From NCBI GenBank assembly GCA_040902425.1, contig JBBDXI010000014.1, positions 1 to 48,281 on the forward strand: a stretch of DNA of 48,281 nt. The letters run 5' to 3'. The position numbers and the translations under genes are program-made. The notes under the pieces were generated by a model. It worked only from the letters and a program-made list of their open reading frames with translations, was not told the origin of the DNA and did not search any database. This document shows positions 25,840 to 33,207 of this stretch, in pieces; within the stretch, counting starts at the first letter, position 1, and each line of letters opens with the position of its first letter. This DNA comes from JBBDXI01 sp040902425. Its GTDB lineage: Bacteria; Planctomycetota; Phycisphaerae; Phycisphaerales; UBA1924.

Positions 25840-26502
25840 TCAGTCGATCCCGGCCGGCCGGGAGGGCGCTGCCGGCCTGGCCGCCGCATCCTCTCCGAGC
25901 AGTTCCTCGATCTTCGTCAGCAGGTCGGGCTCGAGCCCCTGCTTGCTCTTGGCGTCGAACCGGGCCACGACCTTGCCCGAGCGGTCCACCACGAACTTGG
26001 TGAAGTTCCACTTCGGGTCCCCGCCGACGGGCGCGGGCTGCGAGGCGAGCTTCTTGTAGAGCGGGTGCTGGTCCTCGCCCTTGACGCTGATCTTCTCGAA
26101 CATGGGGAAGGTGACGCCGAACTTGCTGGAGCAGAACTCGGCGATCTGCGCGTTCGTGCCCGGCTCCTGCTTGCCGAAGTTGTTGGCGGGGAAGCCCAGG
26201 ACGACGAGGCCCCGGTCTTTCTTCTCGGTGTAGAGCTTCTGCAGGGCCTCGTACTGGGGCGTGTAGCCGCAGCGGCTGGCGACGTTCACGATGACCACGA
26301 CCTTGCCCTTGTAGTCGGCGAGGTTCTGGTCGGCGCCGTCGAGGCGCTTCATCGTGAAGCCCAGCACGTAGGCCGGGTCAACGCCCGGGGCCCCGGGGGC
26401 GGGGTCCTTCCCGCCCGGGTCGCGGGAGGGCGGCTGCAAGCGGACAGCGCCGAGCGCCAGAGCGCCCGTCAATGCGACAGCGATCAGGATGTTTACGAGC
26501 AT
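25840..26502 (-). CDS. Glutathione peroxidase-like thiol peroxidase, exported
   Basis: A 220-residue peroxidase of the GPx family. Three signature stretches are present: NVASRCGYTPQY with peroxidatic Cys at C78 (Cys, not selenocysteine), GFPANNFGKQEPG with the conserved Gln, and WNFTKFVVDRSG with the Trp-Asn pair. An N-terminal hydrophobic segment (NILIAVALTGALALGAV) and a Pro/Gly linker indicate export or anchoring, so it would remove peroxides in the periplasm, probably using thioredoxin-like donors as most bacterial GPx do. It lies 30 bp downstream of a tiny lipoprotein gene on the same strand, suggesting a two-gene unit, and is followed by a strong terminator. Confidence 0.93.
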   Translation of the reverse strand: MLVNILIAVALTGALALGAVRLQPPSRDPGGKDPAPGAPGVDPAYVLGFTMKRLDGADQNLADYKGKVVVIVNVASRCGYTPQYEALQKLYTEKKDRGLVVLGFPANNFGKQEPGTNAQIAEFCSSKFGVTFPMFEKISVKGEDQHPLYKKLASQPAPVGGDPKWNFTKFVVDRSGKVVARFDAKSKQGLEPDLLTKIEELLGEDAAARPAAPSRPAGID

Positions 26503-26532
26503 GGCGTCCTCCGTGAGTGCTCGTCGGGTCGA

Positions 26533-26700
26533 TCAACCGGGCGTGGGAGCGCCGGTCGGAGCGCCGGTCGGAGCGGGCGGGGCCGTGGGCGCGCCGGTCG
26601 GGGCCGGCGTCGGGGGAACCGTCGGCTTCTTCTCCTCGCAGGCGGTCGCGAAGAGGCCGGCTGCGGCGATCACACCCGCGGTGGCAAACTTGAAGCTCAT
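26533..26700 (-). CDS. Very small Pro/Thr-rich lipoprotein
   Basis: A 55-residue open frame: MSFKFATAGVIAAAGLFATA followed by C21, a lipobox (FATAC), then EEKKP and a tail built of PTGAP/APTGAPT repeats. AGGAGA lies 8 bases before the ATG. The tail is encoded by a GGAGCGCCGGTC-type tandem repeat (about 26546-26575), so its length may vary between strains. It looks like a lipid-anchored, unstructured spacer peptide; function unknown. The good ribosome site, proper lipobox and 30-bp distance to the peroxidase gene support it as real. It was recognised inside a much longer open frame that is otherwise non-coding. Confidence 0.65.
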   Translation of the reverse strand: MSFKFATAGVIAAAGLFATACEEKKPTVPPTPAPTGAPTAPPAPTGAPTGAPTPG

Positions 26701-26787
26701 AGCATCGTCTCCTGGGGCCCGGCTTTCGCTGTCCGGGCGGGAAGGGAGTATACGGGGCGCTGCGCCGCCGCTCCTAATGTTGAGGCG

Positions 26788-27600
26788 ATGCTCACCCTCA
26801 CGCGCACCGTGCGCTTCGCTGTGAACCCGCCGCGGCTCGGCCCCGCCGCAACCCGCGAGGGGCCAAACGGTTACGCGGGTTCGCCGCCCGTTCGTGGCCT
26901 GGGGCGTCATTATGAAATCGACGTGGTGTGCGGCGGCGGGGTGGACCCGGTCACCGGGTACCTCGTCAACATCAAGGACATCGACCGCGCGGTGCACGCC
27001 ACGGCGGTCCCGCTGATCGCGCGGGCGTGCGCCGAGCGCCCGGATGCCGACCCGGCGGACCTGCTGCCGGAGATCCGCGAGGGACTGGCCTCGACGGCGC
27101 TCGGGGCGCGCATCAGGAGCGTGCGGTGGCGCCTCAGCCCGTACTATTCGGTCGAGATGGCAAGCCAAGAGCCGGGCACCGTGCTCCTCCGCCAGCGGTT
27201 CGATTTCTCGGCCAGCCACCGGCTGCACTCCCCCGCGCTGAGCGAGGAGGAGAACCGGCGGCTCTACGGGAAGTGCAACAACCCCAGCGGGCACGGGCAC
27301 AACTACCAGTTCGAGCCGTGCGTGGCGATGCCGGGCGCGGGCGGGGAGCGGCGGTTCGCGCTCGACGACCTGGAGCGTCTCGCCGAGGAGACGATCATCC
27401 GGCGCTTCGACCACAAGAACCTGTGCGCTGACACGCGGGAGTTCGCCGCTGCGGGGGGCCTGAACCCCTCGGTCGAGAACATCGCGCGCGTCTTCTACGA
27501 CCTCCTGGCCCCCGCCGTCCGGGAGGCGGGCGCGGGGGCGCAGTTGCGGTCGATCACGGTCTGGGAAACCGACCGGACCAGCGCCACGTACCCCGGGTAG
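26788..27600 (+). CDS. Tandem 6-pyruvoyl-tetrahydropterin synthase/QueD-like protein
   Basis: A 270-residue protein made of two PTPS-fold halves. The C-terminal half keeps the active features: DFSASHRLHSP with zinc His H144, GKCNNPSGHGHNYQFE with C163 and zinc His H169 and H171, and RFDHKNL with the catalytic Asp/His. The N-terminal half (RTVRFAVNPP, then GLGRHYEIDVVCGG and VTGYLVNIKDIDRAV) matches the same fold but lacks the zinc His pair. PTPS/QueD enzymes convert dihydroneopterin triphosphate to a pyruvoyl- or carboxy-tetrahydropterin for pterin or queuosine synthesis. Start at the ATG 26788. A single-domain QueD is about 120-150 residues, so this is a duplication/fusion with one probably non-catalytic half. 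No other que or pterin genes are in the window. Confidence 0.85.
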   Translation: MLTLTRTVRFAVNPPRLGPAATREGPNGYAGSPPVRGLGRHYEIDVVCGGGVDPVTGYLVNIKDIDRAVHATAVPLIARACAERPDADPADLLPEIREGLASTALGARIRSVRWRLSPYYSVEMASQEPGTVLLRQRFDFSASHRLHSPALSEEENRRLYGKCNNPSGHGHNYQFEPCVAMPGAGGERRFALDDLERLAEETIIRRFDHKNLCADTREFAAAGGLNPSVENIARVFYDLLAPAVREAGAGAQLRSITVWETDRTSATYPG

Positions 27601-27657
27601 TCCGGCCCCCGCCGCCCCCGACGTTCTGGCGGCGGAATCGGCCCGAAGGAGCGGAGA

Positions 27658-29130
27658 ATGAACAGCGGCCCTTCCCCGGTGCCCCGGTCCTGTGCCCTTG
27701 GCGCGGCCCTGCTGGCGTGCCTCGCGGGCAACGCCCTTGCCCAGGTTGACGCCGCCCGCGCCACCGAGCCCCCCACCCGCTTCGACGGGCACCGAGTGGT
27801 CCGGGCCGAGCTGCGCACCGCCCGCGACTTCCTGGTCGTCTCGGCCCTCACCGACGACATCTGGACCGAGTCGATCAGGCGTGCCGGCCCGATCGACTTC
27901 CGCGTCACCCCCGAGCAGTTCGCGGCGCTCGGTCAGACCCGCCTGCGGTTCGAGGTGCTTATCGAGGATGTGCAGCGGGCGATCGACGACGAGACGGCCG
28001 AGATCCGCGCCCTGGCCGCGGCCGACGGCCCCGGCTGGTACGACAGCTACCACAACTACACGGACAACAAGGCCTACTGCCAGGGCCTGGCGGCGGCGTA
28101 TCCGGGGCTGGCCCAGTACTTCGTCGCGGGCCTGTCGGTCCAGGGGCGGGAGATCTTCGGCCTGCGGATCACCGGGCCGGGCCCGACGGCCTCGCGCCCG
28201 GCGACGCTGTGGTGGGGCGGCCAGCACGCCCGGGAGTGGGTCAACGTCCCGGTGACGGAGTACTGCGCCGAGCGGCTGCTGACGGATTACGCGACCGATG
28301 CCCGGGTGCGCTACCTCGTGGACAACATGGAGTTCCTGTTCATCCCGATCATGAACCCCGACGGCTACGACTACACGTGGACGAACAACCGCCTCTGGCG
28401 GAAGAACCGGCGGCAGATCACCTCGAGCTGCTTCGGCGTGGACCTCAACCGCAACTGGGGACACCAGTGGGGCGGGCAGGGCGCCAGCACGCAGTGCAGC
28501 AACGACACGTACCGCGGCCCCTCCGCGTTCTCCGAGGCCGAGACGCAGGTGATGCGCGACCTCATCATCGCCAACCCGCGCATCGTCACCACGATGGACC
28601 TGCACAGCTACGGGCAGCTCATCATGTCGCCCTGGGGGTACACCGCCGCCCTGCCCGAGCCGCCGGCCATGGCCGCCGAGTTCCAGGCCCGCGACGACGC
28701 GATGGCCGCGGCCATTTTCGCGGTGCACGGGAGGGTCTACGAGGCGGGCCCGGTCCACACCACGATCTACCCCGCCAGCGGGGTTTCGGTGGACTGGGCC
28801 TGGGGGGCCCGGGGCATCAAGGGCTTCACGATCGAGCTGCGGGCCGGGGACCCCAACGGGTTCATCCTGGCGCCGGAGCAGATCATCCCGACATCCGAAG
28901 AGAACTTTGCCGCGTTCCTGGCGCTGAGCGAGGCGTACACCCCCTGCTACGCCAACTGCGACGGCAGCACCGCCGCGCCGGTCCTGAACGTCTCGGATTT
29001 CGGCTGCTTCCTCGGGCGGTACGCCGCGGGCGAGGCGTACGCCAACTGCGACGGGAGCACGGTGGCCCCGGTGCTGAACGTGCAGGATTTCGGGTGCTTC
29101 CTCCAGCGGTACGCCGCCGGGTGCCCGTGA
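27658..29130 (+). CDS. Secreted M14 zinc carboxypeptidase with C-terminal GC-type dockerin-like module
   Basis: A 490-residue exported metallopeptidase. After a signal peptide (ALGAALLACLAGNALAQ) comes a propeptide of about 100 residues, then the M14 domain: zinc ligands H190 and E193 in GGQHAREW and H316 in MDLHSYGQ, substrate-binding GVDLNRNWGHQW, and catalytic E393 in FTIELRAGD. It would remove C-terminal residues from peptides outside the cell. Residues 430-490 are two 30-residue repeats of the type ANCDGSTxAPVLNVxDF with paired cysteines and a Ca-loop-like DG, as also found on the subtilase at 44013. AAGGAG precedes the ATG. It lies just upstream of gspE on the same strand. Confidence 0.93.
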   Translation: MNSGPSPVPRSCALGAALLACLAGNALAQVDAARATEPPTRFDGHRVVRAELRTARDFLVVSALTDDIWTESIRRAGPIDFRVTPEQFAALGQTRLRFEVLIEDVQRAIDDETAEIRALAAADGPGWYDSYHNYTDNKAYCQGLAAAYPGLAQYFVAGLSVQGREIFGLRITGPGPTASRPATLWWGGQHAREWVNVPVTEYCAERLLTDYATDARVRYLVDNMEFLFIPIMNPDGYDYTWTNNRLWRKNRRQITSSCFGVDLNRNWGHQWGGQGASTQCSNDTYRGPSAFSEAETQVMRDLIIANPRIVTTMDLHSYGQLIMSPWGYTAALPEPPAMAAEFQARDDAMAAAIFAVHGRVYEAGPVHTTIYPASGVSVDWAWGARGIKGFTIELRAGDPNGFILAPEQIIPTSEENFAAFLALSEAYTPCYANCDGSTAAPVLNVSDFGCFLGRYAAGEAYANCDGSTVAPVLNVQDFGCFLQRYAAGCP

Positions 29131-29224
29131 CAGGGCCGTGACACGCGTTCTGCAACCGCCACGGGGGTCGGGCGTTAACCTGGGTGGGTCGGAAAGATCG
29201 AGTCTCGGGCCCGGACGGCCGATC

Positions 29225-29230
29225 TAGAAT
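29225..29230 (+). promoter_or_regulatory. Candidate -10 hexamer ahead of gspE (leaderless start?)
   Basis: TAGAAT matches the TATAAT consensus at 5 of 6 positions and ends only 8 bases before the gspE ATG at 29239, with no Shine-Dalgarno sequence in between. If used, transcription would begin at or next to the start codon. No good -35 is seen 17 bases upstream, so this is weak. Confidence 0.25.
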
Positions 29231-29238
29231 CGCACCCC

Positions 29239-30954
29239 ATGGGCGTAGGCACCCTCCTACTCGAACGCGGCCTCATCTCCAGAGCCCAACTGGAGATCGC
29301 GATCGCCGAGCAGCGGACGACCGGCGAGCGGCTGGACCGTGTCCTGGTGCGGCTGGGGTTCGTAACCCGCGAGACGGTGCTCTCGGTCATCGGCGAGCAG
29401 TTCCAGATGCCCGTCGTAGACATGGCCACGATGGTGGTCGAGGCCAAGGTGCTCGAGGCCCTCCCCGCCCGCCTGGTCTACAAGCAGAACTGCGTCCCCA
29501 TCAGCCGCGACAACGGCGCGCTCACGGTCGCCACCAGCGACCCGTTTGAGCTCTCGGTCCTCGACGAGCTGCGGCTGCTCACCGGGTGCAACATCGAGCT
29601 GGTCCTCGCGGATGAGGACGACCTGCACAAGTTCATCCGCGCCAACTACGGCGTCGGCGGCGACACCCTCGGCGAGATGGCCCAGGCCGACGGCGAGAAG
29701 CCGGCCAACCTGGAGGGGGCGGACCCCGGCGAGATCGAGCAGGCGCAGGAAGCCTCGGTCATCAAGCTCGTCAACGACCTGCTCATCGAGGCGATCAAGG
29801 AGCGGGCCACCGACGTCCACATCGAGCCCTACGAGCGCGAGCTGGTCGTCCGCTACCGCATCGACGGCATCCTCCAGCGGGCCAATGTCCCCTCGAGCAT
29901 CCACCGCTTCGGCGCGGCCATCATCAGCCGGCTGAAGATCATGTCCAACCTGAACATCGCCGAGAAGCGCAAGCCGCAGGACGGCCGGATCACGTTCCGC
30001 CAGCGGCTGGACCAGAACAGCCCGGTGGGCGAGTACGACCTGCGGGTGAGCGTCATCCCCATGCTCTACGGCGAGGGCGTGGTCCTGCGCATCCTCAGCA
30101 AGACGGCCGTGCTGCTCACGCTCAACGACCTGGGCATGCCGACGGAGATCCTGCGGGCGTGGGACCGGCTCATCTCGAAGCCCCACGGCATCCTGCTGGT
30201 CACCGGGCCCACGGGCTCGGGCAAATCGACGACGCTTTACGCGTCCCTCCAGCGGATCATCTCCGACGAGATCAAGGCGATCACCGTCGAGGACCCGGTC
30301 GAGTACCACGTCACGGGCGTCAACCAGATCCAAGTCAACCACAAAGTGGGCCTGGATTTCTCCACGGGCCTGCGCTCCATCCTCCGCCACGACCCCGACG
30401 TGATCATGATCGGCGAGATCCGCGACAAGGAGACGGCCGAGACCGCCATCCAGGCCTCTCTCACCGGCCACCTGGTCTTCAGCACCCTGCACACCAACGA
30501 CGCGGCGGGCGCCCCGACGCGCCTGCTCGACATGGGCGTCGAGCCGTTCCTGGTCAGCAGCTCGCTCGAGGGCGTGCTCGCCCAGCGGCTGGTGCGGCGC
30601 CTCTGCGAGCAGTGCACCGAGGAGTACACGCCCGAGGCGGGCGAACTCCCCCAGATGGCCGCCCTACCCGCCCTCGCCCGCGGCGCCACCTTCCGCCGCC
30701 CCACACCGCGCGCGGCGGGCGCGGCCTGCCGCCACTGCCGCGGCACCGGGTTCCGCGGCCGGATCGGCGTCTACGAGCTGTTCGAGCTGAGCGACCCCAC
30801 CCGTGAGCTGATCATGCGGCGGGCTAGCAGCAACGAGCTCGCCGCGGCCGCGACGGCCGACGGCTCGCTGAGGCCCCTCCGCGAGGATGGCCTGACCAAG
30901 GCCGCGGCGGGGATCACCAGCCTGGATGAGATGCTGGCCGCGCTCAGCGGCTGA
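29239..30954 (+). CDS. gspE: T2SS/T4P assembly ATPase GspE
   Basis: A 571-residue hexameric ATPase of the GspE/PilB family that powers pseudopilus assembly from the cytoplasm. The N-terminal MshEN-type domain starts LLERGLISRAQLEIAIAEQR. The catalytic part has Walker A GPTGSGKST near residue 324, Asp-box MIGEIRDKETAETAIQASLT, His-box HLVFSTLHTND, and a zinc-binding tetracysteine made of C456/C459 (CEQC) and C497/C500 (CRHC). It is the only T2SS gene on the plus strand, about 3.5 kb from gspF and separated by unrelated genes, so it is regulated apart from the main cluster. PilB is an alternative name, but with the G-K pseudopilin set nearby GspE is preferred. Confidence 0.93.
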   Translation: MGVGTLLLERGLISRAQLEIAIAEQRTTGERLDRVLVRLGFVTRETVLSVIGEQFQMPVVDMATMVVEAKVLEALPARLVYKQNCVPISRDNGALTVATSDPFELSVLDELRLLTGCNIELVLADEDDLHKFIRANYGVGGDTLGEMAQADGEKPANLEGADPGEIEQAQEASVIKLVNDLLIEAIKERATDVHIEPYERELVVRYRIDGILQRANVPSSIHRFGAAIISRLKIMSNLNIAEKRKPQDGRITFRQRLDQNSPVGEYDLRVSVIPMLYGEGVVLRILSKTAVLLTLNDLGMPTEILRAWDRLISKPHGILLVTGPTGSGKSTTLYASLQRIISDEIKAITVEDPVEYHVTGVNQIQVNHKVGLDFSTGLRSILRHDPDVIMIGEIRDKETAETAIQASLTGHLVFSTLHTNDAAGAPTRLLDMGVEPFLVSSSLEGVLAQRLVRRLCEQCTEEYTPEAGELPQMAALPALARGATFRRPTPRAAGAACRHCRGTGFRGRIGVYELFELSDPTRELIMRRASSNELAAAATADGSLRPLREDGLTKAAAGITSLDEMLAALSG

Positions 30955-30955
30955 C

Positions 30956-31031
30956 GGGTGGCATGGGCAAGCCGTCTTCGGCTTGCCCGTCAAGCCATGG
31001 GCAAGCCCAGAGCGGCTTGCCCATGCCACCC
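30956..31031. repeat. Nested palindromic intergenic repeat, complete copy (R1)
   Basis: The arm GGGTGGCATGGGCAAGCCG (30956-30974) is matched by its perfect 19-bp reverse complement at 31013-31031. Inside are two further hairpins: GGGCAAGCCG with CGGCTTGCCC across TCTT (30965-30988), and a similar one from 30999 to 31022 (GGGCAAGCCC/CGGCTTGCCC). It begins directly after the gspE stop codon. A half copy occurs at 40712-40744. It could act as terminator-like or REP-like structure between gspE and serC. Confidence 0.9.
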
Positions 31032-31117
31032 CAGTCAACGAGGTCGCCCAACGAGGTCGCCGCGAATCCCCGCTCTCGTCGGGTACTATTCGGCAACCAG
31101 AGCCGGAGTACCCGCCG

Positions 31118-32302
31118 ATGACCACCGTCACCTCGCATGCCGCCGCCAAGCCCAGCAAGCCCGCCTCGGGCGGGGGGGAGCGGGTCTTCAACTTCTCCGC
31201 CGGCCCCGGCACTCTCCCCGAGGAGGTGCTGCGCCAGGTCCAGCAGGACGTCTGGAACATCGGGGGGTCCGGCATCGGCATCCTCGAGCACTCCCACCGC
31301 GGCAAGGTCGTGGACAAGGTCTTCGCCGAGTGCGAGGCCGACCTGCGCTCGCTGGCCAACATCCCCGCCAACTACAAGGTGCTGTTCCTGACCGGCGGGG
31401 CCAGCGGCCAGAACCACATGATCCCCATGAACTTCATGGGCCCCGGGAAGACCGGCGACTACCTCATCACCGGCTACTGGGCCCAGAAGACCGCGGAGCA
31501 GGCCAAGAAGTTTTCCGGCAAGCCCGGCTTCGGCACCGCCCACATCGCCCACGACACCAAGGACAAGAACCACACGTACATCCCCGCCGACGCCGAGATC
31601 CGCTACTCGGAGAAGCCCGCGTTCATCCACTACTGCTCGAACAACACGCTCGAGGGCACCGAGTGGTTCCGCATCCCGGCCCCCCCTCCCGCCCTCGCCG
31701 GCGTCCCGCTCATCTGCGACACCTCCAGCCACATGTACAGCCGCCCGCTGGACATCAGCAAGTACGCGATGGTCTACGCCGGCGCCCAGAAGAACCTCGG
31801 CCCCGCCGGCGTCACCCTCTGCATCATCCGCGACGACCTGATCGACGCCGGCAGCAAGGAGATCGGCGACCTCCTCCAGTACCGCACCTTCGTCCCCGAG
31901 CTCTCCCGCCCCAACACCCCCCCCGTCTTCGCCGTCTACGTCATGGGCCTGATCGCCAGGTGGATCAAGGCCAGCGGCGGCCTCGCGGCCATGCAGAAGC
32001 ACAACGAGGCCAAGGCCAAGCTGATCTACGACGTGCTGGACTCGACCAAGTTCTACCAGCCCCACGCCAGGCCCGACGCCCGCTCCCTGATGAACATCAC
32101 GTTCCGGCTCCCCAGCTCTCCAGGGGGGGGCGATGAGCTGACCGACAAGTTCGTGAAGGAAGCCCAGGCCCAGGGCCTCGACGGCCTCAAGGGCCACCGC
32201 AACGTCGGCGGCATCCGCGCCAGCACGTACAACGCGATGCCGCGGGCCGGGTGCGAGGCGCTGGCCCAGTTCATGCGGGAGTTTGAGCGGAAGAACGGGT
32301 GA
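31118..32302 (+). CDS. serC: Phosphoserine aminotransferase
   Basis: A 394-residue PLP enzyme (class V aminotransferase fold) converting 3-phosphohydroxypyruvate and glutamate to phosphoserine and 2-oxoglutarate in serine synthesis; it may also act in pyridoxine synthesis. Signatures: VFNFSAGPGTLPEEVL at the start, GISILE-type GIGILEHSHR, LFLTGGASGQNHMIPMNF, the PLP lysine K225 in YAGAQKNLGPAG, and GHRNVGGIRASTYNAMP near the end. The N-terminal 20 residues before the core are Ser/Ala/Lys-rich and extra. ATG at 31118 with GGAG 11 bases before it. A small hairpin with the arms GCGGCG/CGCCGC at 32345-32359 follows the stop, but lacks a clear T-run. Confidence 0.95.
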   Translation: MTTVTSHAAAKPSKPASGGGERVFNFSAGPGTLPEEVLRQVQQDVWNIGGSGIGILEHSHRGKVVDKVFAECEADLRSLANIPANYKVLFLTGGASGQNHMIPMNFMGPGKTGDYLITGYWAQKTAEQAKKFSGKPGFGTAHIAHDTKDKNHTYIPADAEIRYSEKPAFIHYCSNNTLEGTEWFRIPAPPPALAGVPLICDTSSHMYSRPLDISKYAMVYAGAQKNLGPAGVTLCIIRDDLIDAGSKEIGDLLQYRTFVPELSRPNTPPVFAVYVMGLIARWIKASGGLAAMQKHNEAKAKLIYDVLDSTKFYQPHARPDARSLMNITFRLPSSPGGGDELTDKFVKEAQAQGLDGLKGHRNVGGIRASTYNAMPRAGCEALAQFMREFERKNG

Positions 32303-32365
32303 GCGCGGGTGGTCGCAAGGCACTGAACTGAAAGATGGTACTTGCGGCGTTCCGCCGCCGGTTCT

Positions 32366-32445
32366 CTCTTCGCCCGGAGGGCGCACGAGCGTTGCCAGGG
32401 GCGCAGCGAGGCCGCTTTGGGCCGAGCCAGCCCCTGGTAGCCGGC
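32366..32445 (+). repeat. REP-like repeat copy A, upstream of the Y1 transposase
   Basis: Begins CTCTTCGCCCGGAGGGCG and runs through GCACGA, GTTGCCAGGGGCGCAGCGAG and GAGCCAGCCCCTGG to TAGCCGGC. It contains a small CGCCC/GGGCG hairpin and an imperfect larger one with outer arms CCAGGGGC and GCCCCTGG. Nearly identical copies lie at 33049-33119 (same direction) and 33208-33286 (inverted), all within 1 kb of the transposase gene. Confidence 0.9.
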
Positions 32446-32464
32446 TCTCTTCGTTCTTTCTTAT

Positions 32465-32498
32465 CCTCCTCTTCCCGCCCCCGGGCGGGAAGAGGAGG
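32465..32498 (+). repeat. Perfect 16-bp inverted repeat covering the transposase ribosome site
   Basis: CCTCCTCTTCCCGCCC (32465-32480) is followed after CC by its exact reverse complement (32483-32498). The right arm ends in GAGGAGG, which is also the Shine-Dalgarno sequence for the ATG at 32505. In the mRNA this hairpin would hide the ribosome site. It is the distal part of repeat copy A; copies B and C have related but imperfect CGCCCGGAGGGCG hairpins at the equivalent place. Confidence 0.85.
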
Positions 32499-32504
32499 CC
32501 GAAC

Positions 32505-32957
32505 ATGCCCGGCGCCTGGACCCAGAATTTCTACCACATGGTCTTCAGCACCAAGGACCGCCTGGAACTGATCTCGCCCGACCTCGAAGCCCGCCTCTAC
32601 CCCTTCCTCGGCGGCATCCTGCGCGACCTCCGCTGCACGCCGATCGCCATCAACGGCATGCCCGACCACGTCCACATCCTCGCCCGCTACCCCTCCGACC
32701 TCTCGCACTCCCGCATGCTCCAGCATGTGAAGGGCCGCTCCTCCAAGTGGGTTCACGAGACCTTCCCGCACCTCCGCAGTTTCAACTGGCAGGAGGGCTA
32801 CGGCGGCTTCACCGTGAGCAAGTCGATGGTGGAGACCGTCGCCGCCTACATCGCCCGCCAGAAAGAGCATCACCGAACCCAGGACTTCCGCTCCGAGTTC
32901 CTCGAGCTCCTCCGCAAGCACGAGATCGAGTTCGACGAGGCGGAGGTGTTCAAGTAG
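32505..32957 (+). CDS. REP-associated tyrosine transposase (RAYT, Y1/IS200-like)
   Basis: A 150-residue single-strand nuclease of the HUH/Y1 family. The metal-binding HUH motif is PDHVHIL (H55, H57) and the catalytic tyrosine is probably Y115 in VAAYIARQKEHH. The segment FNWQEGYGGFTVSKSMVETV and the ending FLELLRKHEIEFDEAEVF are typical of the RAYT-like group rather than classical IS200 TnpA. No tnpB partner and no IS ends were found. Instead three copies of a hairpin repeat flank it (copy A just upstream, B and C downstream), the arrangement expected of a domesticated RAYT that mobilises or maintains REP elements. The ribosome site lies in a perfect hairpin. The gene appears intact. Confidence 0.92.
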   Translation: MPGAWTQNFYHMVFSTKDRLELISPDLEARLYPFLGGILRDLRCTPIAINGMPDHVHILARYPSDLSHSRMLQHVKGRSSKWVHETFPHLRSFNWQEGYGGFTVSKSMVETVAAYIARQKEHHRTQDFRSEFLELLRKHEIEFDEAEVFK

Positions 32958-33048
32958 GGCTTGCTGACGATCGCCCAACCCCGGACTCGCCGGCGAGGGC
33001 CGAGGCACAGGGTGGCACCTCCGACTAAATCGATGCCCACTCTCGCGG

Positions 33049-33119
33049 CTCTTCGCCCGGAGGGCGCACGACCGTTGCCAGGGGCGCAGCGAGGCCGTCC
33101 CGGCCGAGCCAGCCCCTGG
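33049..33119 (+). repeat. REP-like repeat copy B, downstream of the Y1 transposase
   Basis: Matches copy A almost base for base from CTCTTCGCCCGGAGGGCG through CCAGGGGCGCAGCGAGGCCG to GAGCCAGCCCCTGG, differing mainly in the loop (GTCCCG in place of GCTTTGG) and at one base after GCACGA. The near identity implies recent spread or gene conversion. Confidence 0.9.
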
Positions 33120-33207
33120 AAGAGGCTCCTTCTTCAATACCCGGCCCGGAGGGCCGACGAGACCGCGTCCGCCCTCCGGGCGGAGGAAGAGAAGAAAGGA
33201 AAAGGGG

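Noticed and set aside
26701..28758. Upstream portion of a 741-codon minus-strand frame that ends in the small lipoprotein
   Set aside because: It lies opposite the QueD-like and M14 genes, which have clear catalytic motifs. Only the last 56 codons, with their own ribosome site and lipobox, look real.
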